DNA from: Chlorophyllum brunneum
Taxonomy: Eukaryota; Basidiomycota; Agaricomycetes; Agaricales; Agaricaceae
Assembly: GCA_963576785.1 (NCBI GenBank)
Contig: OY756139.1
Span: 1,178,001 to 1,242,000 of the forward strand
DNA: 64,000 nucleotides
Reading direction: 5' to 3'
The first letter of the stretch is position 1, and each line of letters opens with the position of its first letter. This document shows, in pieces, positions 47,556-59,189 of the stretch. A program made the translations under genes and the position numbers. Below the pieces are notes generated by a model. It saw nothing but the letters and a program-made list of their open reading frames with translations, had not been told where the DNA came from and ran no database searches.

Positions 47556-48759
47556 ATGGCACCTTCACGCGGGCCCCACACACTAGCACGCACCGTGCAT
47601 GCCACCCTCAACACTCACAAAGGCCCAGTCAATGTCGCCCGATACTCCAAGGGCTCGGCCAAGTACATCCTTACTGGGGGCCAGGACAGAACCATCCGAC
47701 TCTGGAACGCCAGCCTTGGCACCGAAATCAGAGTCTTTGCCGCGCATGGCTACGAAGTACTTTCTATTACAGTGTATGTCCACTTAATGCGCACTCACAG
47801 AGTTTCATATCTCACAATCGCACTCTAGGTCTGATGACAACGCCAAGTTTGCATCATCAGGAGGCGACAGATCCGTCTTTCTTTGGGACGTTGCCACTGC
47901 GACAACCACACGACGCCTCTCAGGCCACATGGGCAAAATCCACGTCGTGGAATTCAATGCTGATGCAAGTGTAGTCGCAAGTGGTATATCACTTCATCTT
48001 TGTGACTACTTGTAGGACTCATTCACTCGTAGGCTCGTACGATGCTACCGTCAGACTGTGGGATCTCCGGTAAGTGTTTGTTCCCATTGCGGTATTGAAC
48101 CGGCTGAATAAATTGTGTCAGAGCACAAAACCGCTCGCCGATACAGGTGTTGGAGGAGGCTAGAGATGCCGTCCAAACTCTGCACGTCGGTCCAACTTGT
48201 ATCATTACTGGTTCGGTCGACGGCTACGTCCGTACCTATGATCTTCGTAAAGGGGAATTACGGTCCGACTTCATTGGCCGTAGGTTGATCCAGCTTCTGC
48301 TTTTCTTCCCGTTTCATCACATCGCATTGCAGACCCTGTAACGTCCGTTGTACCCACCCAGGATGGTCAAACCCTTCTTGTCACCTCGCTCGATAGTCAT
48401 ATCCGTTTGATGGACACGTCAACTGGGAAAATGCTGAACGATTTCGCCGGACACATGAACGATTCATACCGCTGCCGCGCATGTTTTGGGCATGCCGAAG
48501 CTAGCGTTGTTTGTGGAGACGAGAAAGGAATGATCTGGGCATGGGATCTCCTTGATGTGTGTTCGCATTTACCTCTCTTCCCTGGCACAGTTCTGACTAC
48601 ATCGAGTAGGCCAAACTCCTTGACCCCAATCCTCCACCAAAAGCCCATTCAAAACTGATCACCTGGACGGAACACCATCCTTCGGACCCAAATGAATTGG
48701 TGACTTCTGGCGCTGACGGAACTGTTAAGGTCTGGCGAAACCCTGATCAGGAAGAGTAA
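47556..48759 (+). CDS. MORG1: WD40 protein MORG1 / WDR83
   Basis: Six exons (47556-47773, 47829-47983, 48033-48069, 48122-48279, 48333-48556, 48610-48759) give 313 residues, matching the family length of about 315. Seven WD40 repeats form one propeller; recognisable blades include HKGPVNVARYS...GGQDRTIRLWN, ASSGGDRSVFLWDVAT, VASGSYDATVRLWDLR, ITGSVDGYVRTYDLRKGELR, VTSLDSHIRLMDTSTGKML and VTSGADGTVKVWRNPD. In animals the protein scaffolds MAP-kinase modules and joins spliceosomal C complexes. The third exon is 37 nt. An in-frame upstream ATG at 47493 exists but would overlap the F-box start; the 47556 ATG fits the family N-terminus. Confidence 0.93.
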
Positions 48760-48973
48760 ACGCGATCTCTAGAGACGCTAAATAGATTCTGCCATTCACA
48801 TCCAAGATATCTTCCAATCATGGACCTCTTCGGACCCTCAGAGCGCACCCTTGGCCGAATGGGGGTCACCGATTCGCGTGGTCAAGGTCTAACCATGCGG
48901 CATGTATTCAATCCGACTGTATGGTTACAGAAACAGGAAAGGTGGTTTACAGAACTCGGAGGAGGAAACTCCA

Positions 48974-49497
48974 TCACCGCTTTGCCTGCATCTGGGATTC
49001 TGCATTTGTGTTAGGTACTGATCAATATGAATATCCCTCGAATACAGCGCACCTCGTCTTGTGGCATCCTCTAAAAGCTGCGTGTCAACATGTTCTGCCG
49101 GTAGCTGTACATATCGCACAACCGATCCCCGGATGAAACAGTTCTTGACTGCCATCTGTACAGTTGGCGATTAATATAAACTCAAGTTGTATCTGGTAGG
49201 AATTAGGGTGAGACTACCATGTGTGGATGTCGGGTTTCATCGGAGACCTTGATGTTGTCCAGACGAATGTTGAGAAATCTGCACAAGGGGATGGTCCATC
49301 ATCACTAGCAAGCGGCACCTGTGGTATTGCTCACATACTGGTCGACCGATTTCAACACGCCCGTGATAGATAGATCGTTTTTGAGCTCGACAGTGACGGT
49401 CTGGTCTGTGAGGGTTTTGAATACTGAGAAAATAAGCTACAGCCACACCTACTATCAATAAACCGCTGATACTCGTATACAGGGTATCGCTTACCAT
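48974..49497 (-). CDS. LSM2: U6 snRNA-associated Sm-like protein LSm2
   Basis: Five exons (49495-49497, 49339-49436, 49218-49278, 49053-49155, 48974-48999) give 96 residues, the normal size. The Sm fold is complete: VFKTLTDQTVTVELKNDLSITGVLKSVDQ (Sm1), FLNIRLDNIKVSDETRHPHM, VKNCFIRGSVVRYVQLP (Sm2), and the end DTQLLEDATRRESQMQAKR. LSm2 is part of the Lsm1-7 (mRNA decay) and Lsm2-8 (U6 snRNA) rings. The coding part of exon 1 is just the ATG, followed directly by a GTAAGC donor. The Met beginning exon 4 is internal. Converges with MORG1, 214 bp between stops. Confidence 0.94.
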
Positions 49498-50010
49498 GGC
49501 GTCCTCGCTGGGTGATGTCGAAGATCAGCCCAGCAGTACATTTGTGCATGTTTGGTCACCCTTCCTTTTACAGCGCCTTGCCCTACGCTCCCAGGCAAAT
49601 ATCGTGTTTGTGGCCAGCGATTCTGCGCTCTACGGTTCTCCCGATACAATCCATTTCCCCAACTCCTCGGAAATAGAACTTGTAAATAGACTATGACGCA
49701 AGTCCACCAGAGTGCCACTCCAACATGAAGTCCAGAACAAAATCCTGGCATGAGCCTTGGGCGAAACGCAATCTGCGCTTCCTAGAAGTCAGGCCTCTGG
49801 AGCAGAGATATCTAAATCTTGATTGTCAACCTTAAATATCGAACAGCCGTCAAGCACGGTGTGCTCATCCAATTTCAAGCTTCAAGGGCGAGCATCCTAT
49901 AATACGGCCGATACACGCCAGAACCTCTTGCTTGGATCTGGAACACTCAAATAAAGAATATACGAATCAATGCGTCACAGTTTCGAACGTACAGTTCCGT
50001 AGCCAATGCT
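49498..50010. other. Intergenic, no gene seen
   Basis: About 0.5 kb between the LSM2 start and the stop of a DUF6533-type gene, both on the minus strand. It should contain the LSM2 promoter. No motif was recognised. Confidence 0.4.
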
Positions 50011-51330
50011 TTACTCATCCTGCGAATTTGACGGATCGTACTCCATAGTGAAAAATGGATCCAGAATCGTGGTAAGCTCTGCGGGAGCACTAGAGACCGA
50101 CATTTCACACTGGGAAGACCTTGACTTCGCCAGTCGTAACATGTTGAGTATCAATCGACATGGCTGAAAAGTTCAATCAAAACTCCATACAAGACAAAGG
50201 GGCAAAGAAACGCATACCACGGACGAAAGAAGTGCGATGAAAGCCCTACTGGCAGAGTGAGCCAAAGGTTATCGTCTAAGATTAGAGTGAGGCATACGGA
50301 AAAACCATGTGGGTACCGGCTTTCAAGTGCTCAGGCTTAGCGGAAAACATGACGCCGATGAGCACAGCTGTCGATAAACGTGCGAGTGAGCTGGGGTACT
50401 GGGAGATTATCGCGGCTACTGACACATGATAACAAGGTAGCTAATCATCCCATCACGATATATGAGCGAGACGATTGGCGTTCGCGTCCATGTGTCTCGA
50501 ATAGCCAAGAGTTGCTTGCCAAATGTAAGAGCGAGTATTATGGTCTGCAATATAATCTCCACAGCCCTACGTAACGATCAACTCAGGATCACACCCATTG
50601 ATCAGGACAAACAGGTTACGCACACAAAGCCCAATGTGCTCGCTGTGGGCATCGTCATTCTACACTCCCCATCAAATGTTTCGTAAGGTATGGTAATGGC
50701 TGCTGTCAGTGTTGATGTGCCGACTTTCACAACAGATGCGCCGACCAAGAATAAACCAATTCGCGGATTGCGATTATAAAACGCATATACTGAGCCCTAG
50801 CGGCCTCGGTAAAAGAATCTGGCCTACCAAGAAAGGGTTACGCACCTCGGAGTATCAAGACTACGTCCAGAGCATTCACCAAAGTATAAATAGTCACGGT
50901 CTGCCACATCAGCCAGAGTTTACAAATGGGCTGTATCACCGGTATCTGGGAACGTAGATTTCTAGCGGTTACTGAGTTGCACCTGCCGCTAAGCTTAAAT
51001 ATCCCGGTTTTTGGAGTCGACATGAACTACTCACAATTGGATGACCAATCCCAGATAACGACAAAATAAGAACAGGGATTTGGTAAGAGTTAGTCGACAA
51101 GGCCGACTAGAATTTTCTTAACAACAGAGGGGACCGCAAAACAAAAAAACTTACTGGGACCAAATCAAAGCCACCTCATCTGGCAAAGTCAGGATGATAT
51201 CCCACAAGGTGAACGTAAGGGCGGCGTCTGTGCATAACCTGGTCAGGGGTTGTCTGTAGCTCTTCAGGATTTAGTTGGAGTGCTGCGCTCACAAGAAGCT
51301 AGCTCCAAAGTATACATTTTTGTCGACTAC
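50011..51330 (-). CDS. DUF6533-type seven-helix membrane protein (copy 1, apparently intact; 5' end unresolved)
   Basis: Nine exons can be chained in phase on the minus strand: about 51293-51330, 51155-51238, 51035-51106, 50846-50988, 50624-50789, 50424-50566, 50317-50367, 50250-50275 and 50011-50163. The order matches the family: FTLWDIILTLPDEVALIWSQ (helices 1-2), LTKSLFLFCRYLGLVIQ, CKLWLMWQTVTIYTLVNALD (helix 3), VYAFYNRNPRIGLFLVGASVV, ILQTIILALTFGKQLLA, TRTPIVSLIYRDGM, a short extracellular part, then CRLILNMLRLAK and a Ser/acidic tail. Such proteins are numerous in agaricomycetes and their role is unknown. The start codon was not found: the first exon needs an upstream partner that I could not place. 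Confidence 0.72.
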
Positions 51331-51866
51331 CCAGGAGGAGGATGTAAGTGTAAAAAAGCGAAAAACCAAGTTTCAAACGCATACCAAGCCTCGACGTTTG
51401 GGTTTAAATCATGTGAGATCCCAAAGGTACGGGATTCATTGCCCCCGCTTTCCACTATTCTACATCCTGAATTGGTATGAGATGCATGTCAGTAACCGCA
51501 TGATTTCCCACAAACTGGTACCAAAATGATCGTCGCAACTTGAAGCCGCATTCGCACGAGCTACTGCGGCGCTTTGTAAGGGGCTGTTTACTTGAAGAGG
51601 AATTATCACACCTGAGCAGCTGCACAATTCCTTTGCTCTATCAGCCTGCCAAGCGAGGTGCGATAAACATAGAGCGAGGATTGATGATGCTAAAAACGGG
51701 TATGGAACTAACCTTTAGAGCGCGAATTCCAGCGACTAACCACATTCCACGTGTTCTTGGACTGATTCCGGGACCTCGATGACGGATTTCAACTCAAACG
51801 GCCCGCTTGACTGAACATTGTTCGCCATTTCTGCATATTGATGATTGTGCTGTAAATCTATTGGGA

Positions 51867-52876
51867 CTAACGTAAGTGAAGGGACACTGGTTGGATGCGG
51901 CTTACAGATGTGGACAAGATTGTTGACACAAATATTCTGATAGTGGTAAGGAGTAACGCGAGAGATTGGGGGAGGTAGCACATACGGAAAAACAAGGTGT
52001 GCGCTATCTTTCCGGGAGCCGATCCTAGCATAGACCAGTATTGCAACAAGGCCAGCTCGTGTCAAAGTCAGCTTTGTAGGAACGAACTACATACATCGTC
52101 ACAAGCAAAATTTAAAAAGGACCGCACCAAAAACAGCCACGTATCACACCATCTCGATAAAGCAAGAACTTAATTTGGTGCCGGGTAGTAACCACTTTCG
52201 GGGACGCTATTTGCTTAACGAAGGTCAGGCCAAGCATGGGACTTTGTGTGATCATCTCTGGCACTCTACGATGGTGCTGATGAACCGATGGTAAGAAGTG
52301 AAAGGCCGGTTCTACCCACAGGTTCACAAAGTTCGTTAAACTCCAAGTGAGGCGGGTATGTGGAAAAACATTGCCAAGGCAAGCTTTACGATAGACTAGG
52401 AGTTGGAATGAGACACAGAAGCACTCTTGTCGAAATAGGACACCTACTTCGAAGATCAAATCTATCGCGTTCAGCAAGGTGAATGTGACAAGTATGTATT
52501 TGATACATCATCCATCGTTTGCGAATGGGACCTGGGACGGGGTAAAGTGATGTAAGTCTGCATTCAAGGATGGCGTTCAACCTGAATAGCCTCTTCAACA
52601 ACCCGATGTACTCCTAGGACCGCAGTCCTTATGACTGTACCGCTAGCCCAACATACCGGGAAAACACGAAAAGGCTCTTGAGTCAGTCAACATGGTTGAC
52701 TCCAAGATAAGAATTAGGTGCAGTCCACTAAGTCCAATTGCTTGACTAACGACCAAGGCTATTTCATCGGACAGCGTTATACTGGACTCCCATACGCCGA
52801 GAACTATGATCGTGACAAACCTTCGCATTTCAGGGCCAATCCACGCACGTACATGAACCGGGATGAGAATGAACAT
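51867..52876 (-). pseudogene. Decayed DUF6533-type membrane protein (copy 2)
   Basis: Aligns segment by segment with copy 1: VWESSITLSDEIALVVSQ, L-K-S-L-F-V-F-S-R-Y-V-G-L-A-V-Q, CCCATTCGCAAACGATGG (copy 1 has CCCATTTGTAAACTCTGG), LLNAIDLIFE, GLTFVKQ, FLLYRDGVIR and LLLTTIRIFV. Three lesions are visible. The splice donor after the DEIAL motif has become AGCAAT (GTAAGT in copy 1, near 52740). An in-frame TGA stands at 52683-52685 inside the third helix block. An ATAC tandem duplication at 52492-52499 shifts the frame by four bases before LLNAID. The neighbouring position and shared structure suggest a tandem duplicate of copy 1 that has lost function. Confidence 0.75.
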
Positions 52877-53326
52877 ATCACAACCACTGTAAACTCATCT
52901 TCGTCTTGCGAGAGATCAAATGTCGAACTCCAATTCGAATGGCCGAGAACGACTCTTCATACAACCGCTCTCCTGATGCCGGTCTAACAATTTCAAGGAA
53001 TCATGTGGCGTAAAGCCTAAATACCTGCGATGGATCGAGTACAAAGTTCAATGTTTGGGGTCTCTGGCACGACGTGTGCGAGCCAGTATGGATAACCTGA
53101 ATATTCCCTGAAAAAGACTTGGTATGTTGGACAGGCTTCTCATGGCAGACATGGTTAATCGAGGAAGGAAACTGTGTTTTTGGGAGCATATATTGCAGCA
53201 AGCAGGTGACACAACGGCGGGGCATGACATGGTGCACGAGTTACTCGATCAGAGCAAACTTTTGGCCACGATCCAATAAGGGAGACTGAGCCAGCTATTA
53301 TAAAACACGAGGAAGATGTAAATTGC

Positions 53327-54243
53327 TCAAGCGTGAGCATGTTTCTGTTTGCCGGTTCTGATTTTCCTCAAGTAGAACTGTAAAAGGCGAAAAATAATTG
53401 ACTGAGATATTGTTACTGCACTGGTGACGGAGGGTCTCACCTCAAGTTCTTTTCCTTCAAGAATGTACCCATCAGCGCGACCTGATTGACCTGGGCGACT
53501 GGTAATCGTAGCGTAGAGACGACCAGCAGCGAATTGTGTTTCGAGGAGGGGGTCGATCTTGGCGTCTGGCAGCATAGTCAGTCTAACCCGCGCAATCCGG
53601 GCGGAATCAGTACAACGCACCCTTCTTCCTCTCATCTAGATTGCGTTGAACATGGTTGGAAAGTTTTTTTGGTTCGGTGCTACTTTCAACAGCCTGTGCC
53701 TTGCCCCTCTTTGTGATCGGTTGCGCGTACTGTATGCGAGGATTCAACGTCTGCACCTAGTGGATGTAGCACAAGGACGTACATGGGCCTCATACCACTG
53801 GCGGAAAGGGGTGGCATCAACTTGAATGATGGCACTCTTGACGAGGGTATTGGTTCGGACAAGTTCGTTGTTGGATGCGTTGTACACCTGATCCATGTGT
53901 CTAGCCATTCTGTTCATTTGGAATACCGCATGAACCACATACCACACCAATGATCCTCGTCTTCCTGGTAACATGCTCGGAACCCCAGGCAAAATTCCCG
54001 CCATCAAGACGGAGAGCACGGTACTTTGTATTCCCGCCACGGACACGAACTTCATGGATACGCTTGGGTCCAAGTTTGGTGTTAGCAGGCTGACGGCCCA
54101 ACTCGAACTTTCTCTTCTTGCGGTAGTGGGCACGTTGGGCACCAGTTGCGGAGCGTTTGTGCCGGGACGAACGGGAGATACCTAAGAGATGTTACTGAAC
54201 ATATTCCGTGCAGCCGTATATGCGACCAGCAGCACTCACCCAT
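53327..54243 (-). CDS. RPS8: 40S ribosomal protein eS8
   Basis: Six exons (54240-54243, 53943-54181, 53783-53887, 53621-53729, 53441-53565, 53327-53377) give 210 residues. The sequence is canonical: [137 protein letters not shown]. eS8 is a eukaryotic small-subunit protein bound to 18S rRNA. The coding part of exon 1 is only ATGG, followed by a GTGAGT donor. This highly conserved gene sits between members of the membrane-protein cluster. Confidence 0.97.
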
Positions 54244-55644
54244 GTCGGAAGGTCTTGAGGATGGGGGTCGTATGCAGTGGGCAAGGTTATGTGGATGATA
54301 GTAGTCAATAAGGTTTGATTGGCATTGGATCTCCGACCGGAATATACCGTCACGACGCTCCGACATTCGAGCCGTCGTGGATTCATGCGAACTAGTTCCT
54401 TGACTCCAGCTACCCAGACCTCGCCGTTTGTTTCGATACCTAGACTGGAGTATACCAGCTTCACCAGAAGCTATCATCACAACTCCGGCGTACCGGGAAT
54501 TTGATCCCAACATAGCATAAGGCAACCACATTTATTCACAACTGTTTCAATCCATATGCATATCTTGGACTCGCCAGTATGAACCCAACCCGTAATGAGA
54601 TGGTCTTGTAACGTCATCTGGTCGCGCTTACTTCTGTCCTTGAAACTCTTTAGGATCTTGCTGCTGCACACACATCGACCCAAAGTAGCACTACGCCAGG
54701 GATTGTCTCCCACTGGCATCTGACAATATCAATCCTTGTGTGGTGTGGTCATCGGTCACCAAAACCTCCACATATATATTTCACAACCCCCTCGCCTGAG
54801 ATTGAGTCGGTTACCTGTAGACTGTAGCTGTGGCGTCTATGTACATCCTGTCGCGTGCTAGCGCTCCAGCCAACCAACTTCATTTAGGCCACGGAAACGT
54901 GGAATCAATTTTTTTCTATTCTCTGATACTCATCTTTTTTACCCATCGCCTAGACAGCGGCTCTTCATGGGTCGCGGAACTTTACAAATTTCATACCAGG
55001 ACTCTAAAATCTCCTCAGACACATTTTAGTGAGTAGTAATCGTTATATTGTAACTTCCAATCGGACTCTGGACTATCTCAATGCAAGGTATAATTAATCA
55101 ACAGCCTGGAGGGTGGCATCATCAAGGTCATTCTCTCCTTACAACTTTGGCGAAGAGTTACCTATAGTAGCACTCCACTTTACGGGATGCCGCGTGTTGA
55201 TTAAATCTGTTGGCATAGGGTAGAATTCGTTGTCTGGGTTCTCGGGATCTGAAGGTACACATACTAACGACCATTACGTTCCTTCTTCTACCCAAGCCCT
55301 CGAAAGACAGTCCATTCCGGCTGCATGGTCAACAAATCGGCACCCGTTTAATTTATCTCGGACCCGTACAAAAGACCCGCCGCAGCGTTGGACAGGGGGT
55401 GACCGTTGATTAGTTATCACTGGCTCTTTTTCGACCCTGCAATGCCTCCCGCCTGACGTCTAGAATCAATTGCAGGACCTCAGGGACACATTGGTTAAAA
55501 TCCCAGGATACCTGCATTCGCCCTCATAAATGTGTCAACAAACCGCTTGAGTAATTCATGGGCCTGTCCTCTGGTCGCCCACCAACCACCCCTCTCCCCT
55601 CGCGTCTACACCACTAGATCTGGCCAGGTGCTGGAGAAGTCAGC
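54244..55644. other. Intergenic, no gene seen
   Basis: A 1.4-kb stretch between the divergent eS8 gene and the plus-strand DUF6533-type gene. Minus-strand frames upstream of eS8 show no family motif and are probably leader or promoter sequence. Unrecognised 5' exons of the plus-strand membrane-protein gene may lie in the last few hundred bases. Confidence 0.4.
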
Positions 55645-56523
55645 ATGGACGCTAGACAGGGAGCATCGAGTGTGTATACACGCTTCGACCACTCGTATCA
55701 TTTTACTCAGCATTTCTGGTAGTCGTGGCCATAGCAATCAACGTGTGCGAGCACCTAAGTTTCCTCCCGGAAGAGGTGGAATACATCTGGCAGTGAGTGC
55801 CTATGCTCCTCCAAATGCCCATACCGTACCAACCCAGCACTTAGGCGTCCATGGCGTTCTCGTCTTTCAAGTTGGCTGTTCATTTTCACCAGATATAGTC
55901 CATACATTTCCCATACGTGCGTCATGACATAAGGTTGATACTTTCAACGAAAATGAGCTCACCACAGGTTAAACACCCATTACATGGAAGTATCGTTCGA
56001 TTCTGCAGACCCAGATTTCGATAGTTTCTGTGTACTCGCGTTCAGGCTGATAACAGCCCAGTCAATATTCCTTGTCATCCACTTCATCCTGGCAAAACGT
56101 TGTATGTCTATCCGAATTTCCCCAACATCCTTCACCATTCACCGGGCCTCTTCCCCCCTCCTCAGTGACCCTATTCTATCCCGGAATCTGGGTCCGAGTT
56201 TTTATCCTCCCTGGATTTTTGTTCGCTCGCCTATCGATGTTATTCGGTTTGGTATCTGTCGCATATCACACGATAGTGTTGCGCAACACAAAGTATATCG
56301 GTCCCAATGAGATCATGGCCTTCTATGCGTCAGAACTTTTAATCATTAGCGCCACAGCCCATGCTCACGATTCTTATTAGGGGAGGAGAAGTAATATTGG
56401 AGTCATTGATGCTCGGCTTTATGGTTGTTGCACACTTCGTTTCCGTAGGTCGCGGTAGAAATCCAGTCACTTATCGGTTGAGACGGAGGGAAGGAGTAGG
56501 GGTTCCAATATTTCTCTTAGTTG
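55645..56523 (+). CDS. DUF6533-type membrane protein (copy 3, diverged; 3' end unresolved)
   Basis: Six exons chain in phase: 55645-55669, 55711-55792, 55845-55916, 55968-56098, 56166-56328 and 56381-56523. They give, in family order, VVVAIAINVCEHLSFLPEEVEYIWQ, RPWRSRLSSWLFIFTRYSPYIS, SFCVLAFRLITAQSIFLVIHFILAK, LTLFYPGIWVRVFILPGFLF...SMLFGLVSVAYHTIV, and ILESLMLGFMVVAHFVSVGRGRNPVTY. The usual R-D-G at the start of the sixth helix reads R-R-E-G. The closing exon (the C-R-x-x-L-N-x motif seen in copy 1) was not found, so the gene may be truncated or continue with an exon that I missed. It is on the opposite strand from copies 1 and 2. Confidence 0.62.
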
Positions 56524-57100
56524 GTGAGTGCCAAAACATAGCGGTTCCGGGCTCTACTGCGGCCGCAAAATCAATACTGACTGGTACCTCCGGGCACACA
56601 TTTGTTGTTTCGAACCAACCAACTTTTAGCACTGGGGGTTGTTGTCGTTATGCAGTTCATGGGTCCGCCCGTATCCCTAACCATTTTTTCGTGAGTGGAT
56701 CCCACCGACATTCGTTCCGCTGCTCACAGATGAGGAATAGTCTTTACCTCGGTGTGATGTCTGCTCTGGTGCGTTGAAGTCTTGAATGCTTGCAACGGTA
56801 CGCTGGAATGGAGCATACAGGGATGTCGATTAATTCTCTCGAACCACAAGGCTATCAGTGATGCACCTCCTGGAGAATATCGACTCGTCAATTTGCACCT
56901 GTAAATTTCATGTACTGTAGCGTCCCTTGGCTACAAGATGTATTCACCATCACCGCTCGCTCCAATGAAAGATAGTCCATAGCAATGCCGACAGGTAGAA
57001 GAAATTGGGTATGAATGAACGCCACAACTAGAAAAAAAAATGGGAGACCACTAGAAGAAAGATAAATCGTAGGGATATAGTGAGTAAGTCCGACGCGAAT
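56524..57100. other. Probable 3' region of the plus-strand membrane-protein gene, then spacer
   Basis: An open frame continues to 56777, but nothing in it resembles the last helix of the family. The rest is a spacer to the converging UGP1 gene. Confidence 0.35.
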
Positions 57101-59189
57101 TCAAGCAAAGTCCCCCTCGTTCAGAGTTTCAGTCTAAAGTGAGTGCCCTCGAAATCAAAGCTCCTAGGAGGAGGTGAACAAAGAGTGCAACAAAATCCAA
57201 GATGAGGAAGACTTACGATCATGCTCAAGTTTCCGGAAAGCAGCCTGTTCTCCAAGATGCAACCATCCGGAATATCAATCCTCTGTCCTTCGTTCGCCAC
57301 AACAATGACAGTTCCACGAAGGGTGACATTTCGGCCAAAGTACACATCTCCAGTCACAGTGAGATGATCAAGTTCGATAATGTGAGGTATCTTCTTGAAA
57401 CGTTTTTGGAACTGCTGAATCTGTGGTTCATGATATTAGTCTCTGAAATTGGTGAAATGAAATCATGGCGTGTATACCTTCTTGAAGTGGTCGCCCAGCT
57501 TGATGACTGGTGTCGTCTCGAACATCCTGTTCTCGTTAATGACAAGCTGACCATGGCTGAGCGAGTAGATGTCACTCTTGATCAAGAGAAGGTCTGAACA
57601 GCTCTTGACGGGCAAGAAACGCTTGCGAGGTACGTTGATGCCGTGGGCGTTCCTAAAGTGTTTGATCGCAGCACCAGCGGCAGTCTCAAGCTGAATGACG
57701 GCATGACCATCATCGGTGGTTTTGGGGTTGATGATGATGTCAAGCTCCATTCCCTCATTCTCCATGATGCGCTTGAGCGCTGAAGGCAGTCTGAGTAAAA
57801 TATGTGGGTGGACTCGAAACAACAATACATACCCTTCAGATTGATCCATAAGTTGTTGGTGTTGAAGATCTTGAATTTGCGAACTAGGGCGCAAGTCAGT
57901 TATGGCAGCTATGCAATAAATGGCAGATACGTACCGGACTTGAAGTCCTCGACATGCTCAGAAGGAACCTGGGCAATTTCAAGAAGGCGTATGGAACCCT
58001 CGTAATCTATTTCTCGAATTCAATATAAGATCGACTAAACATAGATAGTCCTCGTACCAATCAAAGTTCCACCCTACGGGCATATCAGTACAAGGCTCAT
58101 TCGGAATGTGTGAGTGCGCACCTTGATATCGGCCTTTGTCTTATCAGTGACCTCCATGATGAATTCAGCCTGAGAATCGATCATGTGTTGCAGGATACTC
58201 TCGTCAACACTGCAATTCGTAAGTAACCGTAGAGGGACACGAGGCAGAAATGCTTACACAGCGCCAAGGTTATCAGAGTTGGAGACGAAGAGATACTCCT
58301 TGCCTTCGGCGAGGAGCTGGTCGAGGACACCAGAGTGCAAGAGAGCGTTGTAGAGATCTCCGTGGCCGGGAGGGTACCAGTGCTTCTTGTCATCGTCTGC
58401 ACGCTGGGGGCAGGGAAGGAGGGACTCTTTGTAGATACGGGGGTAACGAGATTGATTAAAGGTAGTGATGCGGAGTTGTTGGTTAGCATATTTCTTGATG
58501 ATGCGAAGGGTGTCTTCGTGAGTGTTGAAGGACGTCATGAGAATGAGGGGAACATCGACGCGGTTGGTGGTGTTGAGATGTTCGATCTGCCTCACGGTGA
58601 GATCAAGGAAAGTCATGTCATCCTTGACTTCAAGTGCACTCTTCGCACCAGTCATGCCTAAACAAGTAAATTAGCAACGCAGAGGTGGAAGTCTGGCGCA
58701 TACAGACCCATGGAGGTACCGAGACCGCCGTTGACTTTGAGGACGGCAAGCTTGTTGAGGTTGCTGACGTCTTTGGGTTTGGGAAGCTGAGAGTAAGGGA
58801 CGACCCGATCGTCGGCGGGAGATCTGATGCGATCCCAGTCGCTACGGAGGGAGGAATTAGTCGAGGGATAGAAGAAATGATGGTACACGTACAGATCGAC
58901 GCTCTTGGCACGCTCGGCGAGATAACGGGTGAAGAGGTAGAAAAAGGACTGCATCTCAGTGTCAAAGGCCTGGATAGGGGAGATCGTGGGTGATCAGAGA
59001 CACGGCGGGACGCGAGAAAGGACCAACCTTGCGGGTGGGGGGGTCGCTGACGGTGGAGACGAGGGCGCTGAGCTCGTTGCGCATGGCCTTGGCGGCGACA
59101 CCGGTGGTGGCGGTCTTGAAGTCGATATGGCTGGCACCACGGACACGGGCAGTGTACGAGTCGCTGCGGGGCATCAGGGAGGCGGACAT
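57101..59189 (-). CDS. UGP1: UTP-glucose-1-phosphate uridylyltransferase (UDP-glucose pyrophosphorylase)
   Basis: Makes UDP-glucose from UTP and glucose-1-phosphate for cell-wall glucan, glycogen and trehalose synthesis. Eleven exons (59028-59189, 58893-58969, 58708-58841, 58258-58657, 58122-58209, 58058-58073, 57935-58006, 57833-57883, 57478-57779, 57217-57420, 57101-57133) give 512 residues, the normal length. Motifs: [22 protein letters not shown] (nucleotide-binding loop, across an intron), [55 protein letters not shown], and a beta-helix C-terminus with [15 protein letters not shown]. Exon 6 is a 16-nt microexon. The last exon encodes [10 protein letters not shown], unlike the usual end, so an alternative terminal exon is possible. 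Confidence 0.95.
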
